A stretch of 64,000 bases of DNA, from contig CM053143.1 of the NCBI GenBank assembly GCA_028571685.1, positions 2,609,501-2,673,500 on the forward strand. Direction: 5' to 3'. The notes below the pieces were generated by a model, which was not told the origin of the DNA, did no database searches, and saw nothing but the letters and a program-made list of their open reading frames with translations. Source of the DNA: Heterohyrax brucei (taxonomy: Eukaryota; Chordata; Mammalia; Hyracoidea; Procaviidae). A program made the translations under genes and the position numbers. This document shows positions 58,862 through 64,000 of the stretch, piece after piece; the stretch's first letter is position 1, and each line of letters begins with the position of its first letter.

Positions 58862-59012
58862 AAACATTGCTGTCAAGTCGATTCCAAGGCATAATGACCA
58901 AATATGACAGAGTTGAACTGTCCTGTAGGGTTTCCAGGAGTAGCTGGTAGATTTGAACTGCTGTCCTTTTGGTTAGCAGCTGAACTCTTAACATCTGAGC
59001 TACCAGGGCTCC
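58862..59012 (-). mobile_element. AfroSINE
   Basis: Reverse-complement copy, 'cattgctgtcaagtcgattc' to 'tctgagctaccagggctcc', well preserved. Confidence 0.9.
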
Positions 59013-59149
59013 AAAAGCTCACTGGTGACTGCAAAAACTCAGTGCTTCAGTTTGTGCCTAAATATTTTGGCATAACTTCAATATTCTGATATGTTATTCT
59101 TAAAGTGTAATCAGTAACAACAGACAAAGTTTGTATTAAATAACCTAAA

Positions 59150-59360
59150 CTACAGTTCATTGAGTACTTACCACGTTTAAGTACTATAATAGTCCCTTTA
59201 TGTGTTTGTTCTCATTTATTCAGTACAACGAAGTAAACAATGGTGATCCTTATCTCTTGATGAAATCTAGACTACAAGAGATGAAAAGTCTCCCCAAAAT
59301 CTTAACAATCTTGGAAGGAGCAGCATTCAAACCTAGTTTTGCTTGACTTTAAGCTCATTG
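59150..59360 (+). mobile_element. Probable MIR SINE
   Basis: 'cattgagtacttaccacgtt', 'tgtttgttctcatttattca', 'gaagtaaacaatggtgatcc' and 'gcattcaaacctagttttgc' follow MIR order (B-box-like head to body). Diverged, as expected. Confidence 0.65.
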
Positions 59361-59467
59361 AAATGTGCTGTTTATGTGACTGTCAAGTGTAAATTTATCT
59401 TACTCATGTATTCGAATTTTTGTTAAGAGTTCTCACTGTGAGTCGTAGGCACTTTTCTTTCAAGATT

Positions 59468-60625
59468 TATAGTCCATTTATGGTTAACATTGCAGAGAAA
59501 GGGAATTCCAGAACATTTAATTGTGCTCTTAAGGAATCTTTATATAGATCAAGAAGCAGTCATGTGAACAGAACATAATAAGAAATCTGCAGCAGGCTTT
59601 GTGGATTTAACTCCACGTAAGCAGTCACCTTTGAATGCAGGGAATGGGGATGGGACTCATTACTTGCTAGCATTACATGCTACTGGGATACTACGTGGTT
59701 GAAAGTCAGGAAAGTTATGCTTGGCATACATGCAAAGTCTTTGTATATACTTCTTTGTATAATCCAGCAATTGGAGAAGCTGGATTATACAACGAAGTGT
59801 GAAGCATCAGGATGGGAGGACGACTCATTAACCACCTGCATTACGCAGACAATACCATCTTACTTGCTGGAAAAGAAAAAAATTGAAAACACTTTATAAT
59901 GATCAACGACCACAGCCTTCAGTATGAATTGCACCTTAATGTCAAGAAAACAAAACTTCTCACAACTGGACCAGTAAGCAGCATAGTGATAAACGGAGAA
60001 AGGATTGAGGTTGCCAAGGATTTCATTTTACTTGGGTCCACAATCAACTCCTGTGGGAATAGCAGACAAGAAATCAAAAGATACATTGCATTGGGAAAAT
60101 CTTCTGCAAATGATCTCTTTAGAGCATTGAAAAGTAAAGATGTCACCTTGAAGACTAAAGTGTGCCTGACCCAAGCCACAGTATTTTCAGTTGCATCATA
60201 TGCATGTGAAAGCTGAAAAATTAGCAAAGAAAGACAGAAGAAGAATTGATGCCTTTGAATTGTGGTGTTGGAGAAGAATGTTGAATGTACCATGGACTAC
60301 CAAAAGAACAAAAAGATTTGTTCTGGAAGAAGTCCAACTATAGGGCTTCTTGGAAGCAAAGGTGGCAAGACTGTATTTTACGTAATGTGGAGATGTTGTC
60401 AGGAGGGCTCAGTCCCTGGAGAAGGACATCATGCTTGGTAGAGTTGAGGGTCAGTGAAAAAGAGGAAGACCCTTGATGAGATGGATTGACACAGCGGCCG
60501 CAACAATGAGTGTAAGCAGAAATGCATTGGACATGGTACAAGACTGGGTAGTGTTTCATTCTGTTGTTCATAGAGTCGCTATGAGTCAGAACCGACTTAG
60601 TGGCACCTTACAATAACAATAACAT
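59468..60625 (+). mobile_element. 5'-truncated RTE/BovB-class LINE with internal insert
   Basis: Same element as 22638-23628. It shows 'NHLHYADN' near 59829-59852 (YADD changed to YADN), 'HSLQYELHLNVKKTKLLTTG' (59911-59970), 'ILLGSTINSCGNSRQEIKRY' (60025-60084) and 'CLTQATVFSVASYACES' (60163-60213). The C-terminal 'RRRIDAFELWCWRRMLN'-type block follows (60236-60290), and the 3' tail '...accgacttagtggcacc' ends near 60607-60625. Between 59571 and about 59686 it carries ~115 bp foreign to the RTE. Confidence 0.9.
59577..59638 (+). repeat. Copied local segment inside the RTE
   Basis: 62 bp aligning with 58653-58722 in direct orientation ('taagaaatctgcag', 'gctttgtgga', 'gcagtcacctttgaa' shared), with about seven substitutions and one 8-bp gap. 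It interrupts RTE coding homology. Confidence 0.8.
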
Positions 60626-60629
60626 ATTT

Positions 60630-60770
60630 CATGTTGTTACTTGTCATCATTTCCAGCTCATAGCAACCCTATAGAATAAAGTAAAACTGCTCCTTAAGGT
60701 TTCCAAGGAGCGAATGTTAGATTCAAGCTGCTGACCTTTTAGTTAGCAGCCTGAGCTCTTAACGACTGAA
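60630..60770 (-). mobile_element. AfroSINE
   Basis: Reverse-complement copy: 'cagctcatagcaaccctata', 'aggtttccaaggagcgaatg' and 'ttttagttagcagcctgagc'. It directly follows the RTE tail. Confidence 0.85.
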
Positions 60771-61243
60771 AAATAAAATCTTCCTAGGCTCTTTATAAGT
60801 GGCCAAAAATTGTCCCCAAGTAAAGTAAATGCTTAGTAAAAACAAATTTAAGTGGTTCAGTCTAAGCTTTAGCATCCCACCACCCACTACCCATCACCGA
60901 TCTTTTCTCTCTTTGAATCAAAGGACTACAGATGCAAAGTTCGAAAACATAAAGGTGGGTAGAGATAGATTTTGTCCTGCAGGATGTAAATGAATATGTG
61001 TAAATTAAATGAGTGATATAGACCAGGGTCAAGCAAAAATGTACACACCCCATCACAACAGGCAGAATCTATTCATCTCCAACCAATTGATGCCTTGGAA
61101 GGAATTATTTAGGACACTGTAGAAATCTAGATTTTTCTGTGCAAGCATCACTATTTAAATAGAGTTTCTTACTAAGAACTAAAACATACAAGTGTGTACA
61201 CATACTCACACACCTCTACCAGCAAGCCAACTCATCATTCATC
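60771..61243. other. Intergenic sequence, nothing recognised
   Basis: Unique sequence between a SINE and the target site of the 61.26-kb L1. Confidence 0.5.
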
Positions 61244-61257
61244 AGAATTTCACTCAT

Positions 61258-61758
61258 GCCCGGCCACCACAGTGATAGCCACAATGGAGCTCACAGAGAG
61301 AAGTCTCACTGGCAACACAAGAATAAAAAGGGGTGCAGAGATCTCCACTAAAAGACCTCAACTGATGGTCCAGCAGTTTCAGGGTTCCCCTGAGAGCATG
61401 GCCCCCGGCTCTGATGCTGTCCTTGCCCATAAATTATAACGAAGGTCCACTCTTTGGACAGGAATGGATTGGACTTGGCAATACAGAGTGACCATATATT
61501 GGAAGCACTTTATAGTTCTATACATCTATAGGATATCATCCTGCTGACCTCTGGCTGGAGGAAGGAGAGTGGGTGGAGAGGAGGGGAAAGGAGGCTGTTG
61601 GCAGGATGAGACATGTATGGAACAGAGAGGAATAGTGTGCTGTCACCGGACAGGGAGAGCAGTGGAAGCTGCATGTAGGTGGGCATGTAAATTTATACAG
61701 GAATGTACATTTTCACTCAGTCGTGTTAAATAAAAAATAAAAATTTAAAAGAAAAAAG
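61258..61758 (+). mobile_element. Short L1 3' end with perfect TSD
   Basis: About 500 bp of the young L1 3' UTR, the reverse complement of the 11.1-11.6 kb region ('aacacaagaataaaaagggg', 'agatctccactaaaagacct'). It ends in an A-rich tail. It is flanked by agaatttcactcat at 61244-61257 and 61759-61772, a perfect 14-bp duplication. The 81-codon frame here is only UTR translation. Confidence 0.95.
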
Positions 61759-61829
61759 AGAATTTCACTCATAGTTCTGCAATTTCAGATTCTACCTGTG
61801 TATCTCCGGTTCAAGTTCTTCTTCCTCTG

Positions 61830-62220
61830 GTCTCCTATGCATGGATGTTTCTGGGGATCTGTTTTCCTATACTTTTTCTTGCCAATTTTGTGTCTTCAGC
61901 TATCAGATCCAGATAATTAACTTTTAAATCTTCATCGTTTACCTTGGCTTTTGTTTTGTGCTTCAGTTCTACACTCTTAAGTACTATCCAGCCTAATACT
62001 ATCTACTCAATTCACTAGCTAGTTGGAATTTCAAACTCAATATGCCCTGAATGAACTTAATACCTTGCATTACCCTCCATTGTTTCCTGACTCTGTAAAG
62101 GACATGATCATTTCCCTCGTCACCCAGATTGGAAAAGTATAAACACACTTTGATTCACCTCTTTGTAGAAGCTTCTTCTGTGTCCAACACTGATAAATTC
62201 CTCCCAAGCCTTTTTAAAAA
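61830..62220 (+). mobile_element. Probable LINE-2 (L2) ORF fragment
   Basis: 'cctatgcatggatgtttctg', 'gctagttggaatttcaaact', 'caatatgccctgaatgaact' and '...cactttgattcacctc' follow the L2 coding-strand order as I remember it (including the 'isnLNMSKTELL'-like region). Frames are lost; boundaries approximate. Confidence 0.5.
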
Positions 62221-64000
62221 GAGAAAGCGTTAAATAATACTGCCATGGATAACTCAAACGTTCTTCACTGAATGCTTTTAAAATACACGTATGCAGCTTC
62301 TGTTGGCAATCAGGTGAAACTCTGAAAGTCAGTAACGTATTTTGTAATGTACAGGAAAAAAGTGATTTTGGTTTTTGGATTAATCTTTAAATCCTTCAAA
62401 ATCCTTCCTAAGAAATTGCCCCAAAAATTTAACATGCACAAAAATACCAATCAACTGTAAAACAAAACAACAAAACGGAAACACATACACAGAAATAGAA
62501 AACATCTTGCCAAAAAAAACAGATAAATAGAAGATAGATGGATAGAAGACAGAGAGAGAGAGATTCTGCCTTATCCAGTCACATTGAATTTCTGGGTGAA
62601 TTTGTTCTTATATTCCATATCTATGAATATAATTTTTTTTCTCATCCTTACCAAATACATAATAAATACTTAAAGAGCTTTTTTGGATTGGAGTTAAATT
62701 ATTTGCATTTCAGACAACTCATCTTTGTTGCTGACAATTGAATAATTCTGCACAATTTCATCTGTTATCAAATTTATCCTTACCCTTCTCTGAAATATCA
62801 AAGTTATCTTTCAAACTGTCAATGTGAGATTTTGATGTTTTGAGATTGGCTCTGGTATAGAAAAAATATGTACAAATATTTTGTGTATTTACTTAGTATT
62901 CAAGTTACTAAAATTACAAAGTCAAAATGAATTTCTCCATGGAAACTTTAAATTCAACTTGTAAGTACTACTACATTTTACAGAGACACTTTCATCTGTT
63001 AATAAATTACATTTCCTACAGTCTTTAATATATATTTACAAAATTAGGAAATTTCATTTTCTTTATAGGCATCTCAGTTATCTGACAGAATAAAAAAAGC
63101 TTTTCACACCTTTAAAAATTCTTAAAAGTCTAATACATGAATTTAGTAAATGTAATGATGTTTACCTTTGTTTCATTGTGGCATATTTAGTTTGTAAATA
63201 ACAAAATGTATAAGTGTATAAAAATGTGGCTTTTACAATGGTAAATCTAGTCAAAAATTATTCTGAAAACATTTAGGTTGTAATTCTACTCCTATATTAC
63301 TAGTAAGAAATTTTATTCATTTTTGCAACAAAACTCACTGAAACATTTCATTGTGTGGATTATTCCAGGGGACATAAGATAGAACAACTTGATTCTTGTC
63401 TCAGGCAGTTTACACTTTTGTAAAGAGAAGCATTCACAAATGAATGGTAAAGATACCTAAGGGTGTTTGTTTGTTTGTTTTCAATTTCTGAAAGCCAAGA
63501 AGAAAAGTAGATGGAGAGATGAAAAGCTTCAAGGAGGAAGTAATGTTCAAAGATGGATGGGATTTTAGCTATTTCTCTAATAGTAGTGCATAATAATCCC
63601 CCCAAAACTCAGTTAGATGAAAAAACAATGATTTATTCTTGCTCAAGCATCTGTATCTCAACTGAGGATCAGCTCGTCTAGGTTTAACAATCCTGGCAAG
63701 CCCAACCACAAGAGTACATTTCAAACTTCTGCTTGTGTCATGTCTACTATTATTCCATTGGCTAAAGTCAGTCACATGTGCAAGCTAAAAGTCAAGAGAC
63801 AAGGAAGAATACCTCACCCGCCATACAACCATGGAGGAAGTGTGGATGGATGCTACAATACAAGAAAGTAAGGACTCGGATCAACATTCTAGTCTAATAC
63901 AGAGAGATCTGGAATCTTTTGCCAAGAGATTGACAAGGTTAGCTAGGAAATCTGGTCGCCACTCCCTGATGCTTGGGAGGGATAATCACAGATAAGATAG
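62221..64000. other. AT-rich intergenic sequence with small simple repeats
   Basis: No gene or transposon recognised. Small AG run at 62549-62562 and (GTTT)n at 63464-63480. Confidence 0.5.

Noticed and set aside
22638-59500. Apparent common 5' truncation point ('gggaattccagaaca') in the RTEs at 22.6 and 59.5 kb
   Set aside because: RTE homology at the 59.5-kb copy continues about 30-40 bp further left (to about 59468), so the starts are not identical.

Overview
The window is mammalian nuclear DNA from an afrotherian, most likely a paenungulate (elephant, sirenian or hyrax). The main evidence is the repeat content. There are more than twenty copies of a tRNA-derived SINE with the AfroSINE signature (a head with a Pol III B box, a conserved body reading 'tatagggtcgctatgagtcgga', and a short 3' tail instead of poly(A)). 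There are also several RTE/BovB-class LINE fragments whose 3' end resembles the AfroSINE tail, and a lineage of L1 elements with long 3' UTRs. Family names come from recognition of these sequences; no database search was possible.

I recognise no host protein-coding exon, tRNA, rRNA or CRISPR array. The short open frames are retrotransposon fragments, microsatellite translations or chance frames in AT-rich DNA. The window reads as an intergenic or deep-intronic desert with old unique sequence at 1-1.0, 6.9-8.7, 15-19.5, 24-26, 34.8-39.3, 40.6-42.7, 57-58.8 and 62.2-64 kb, interrupted by retrotransposon blocks.

Layout: (a) 1.5-2.8 kb, an RTE with an inverted 5' segment; (b) 3.0-6.9 kb, an old L1 5' half abutting a young L1 fragment truncated at both ends; (c) 10.2-14.3 kb, a short RTE-derived element, two oppositely oriented mariner remnants, one split by an L1 with a perfect target-site duplication, and an LTR carrying a hairpin-repeat array; (d) 19.5-23.6 kb, a 5'-truncated L1 head to head with an RTE; (e) 27.5-34.0 kb, a near-full-length L1 on the minus strand with a target-site duplication; (f) 40.0 and 42.9 kb, two LTRs of one family, one a clear solo LTR; (g) 46.6-56.5 kb, a ~9.9-kb composite of a full-length L1 joined at its exact 5' end to the 5' third of a second L1 of another subfamily, the whole flanked by a single 16-bp target-site duplication; (h) 59.5-60.6 kb, an RTE with a copied local insert; (i) 61.26-61.76 kb, a short L1 3' end with a perfect 14-bp duplication.

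The L1s would have supplied reverse transcriptase and endonuclease in cis, and the RTE machinery is the likely driver of AfroSINE spread because the two share a tail. Every L1 and RTE reading frame here is broken, and several reverse-transcriptase active-site motifs are mutated, so nothing in the window looks autonomously active. The strongest leads are the 46.6-56.5 kb composite, the twin-primed RTE, the 25-bp-period palindrome array at 13.5 kb, and the orphan AfroSINE tails.
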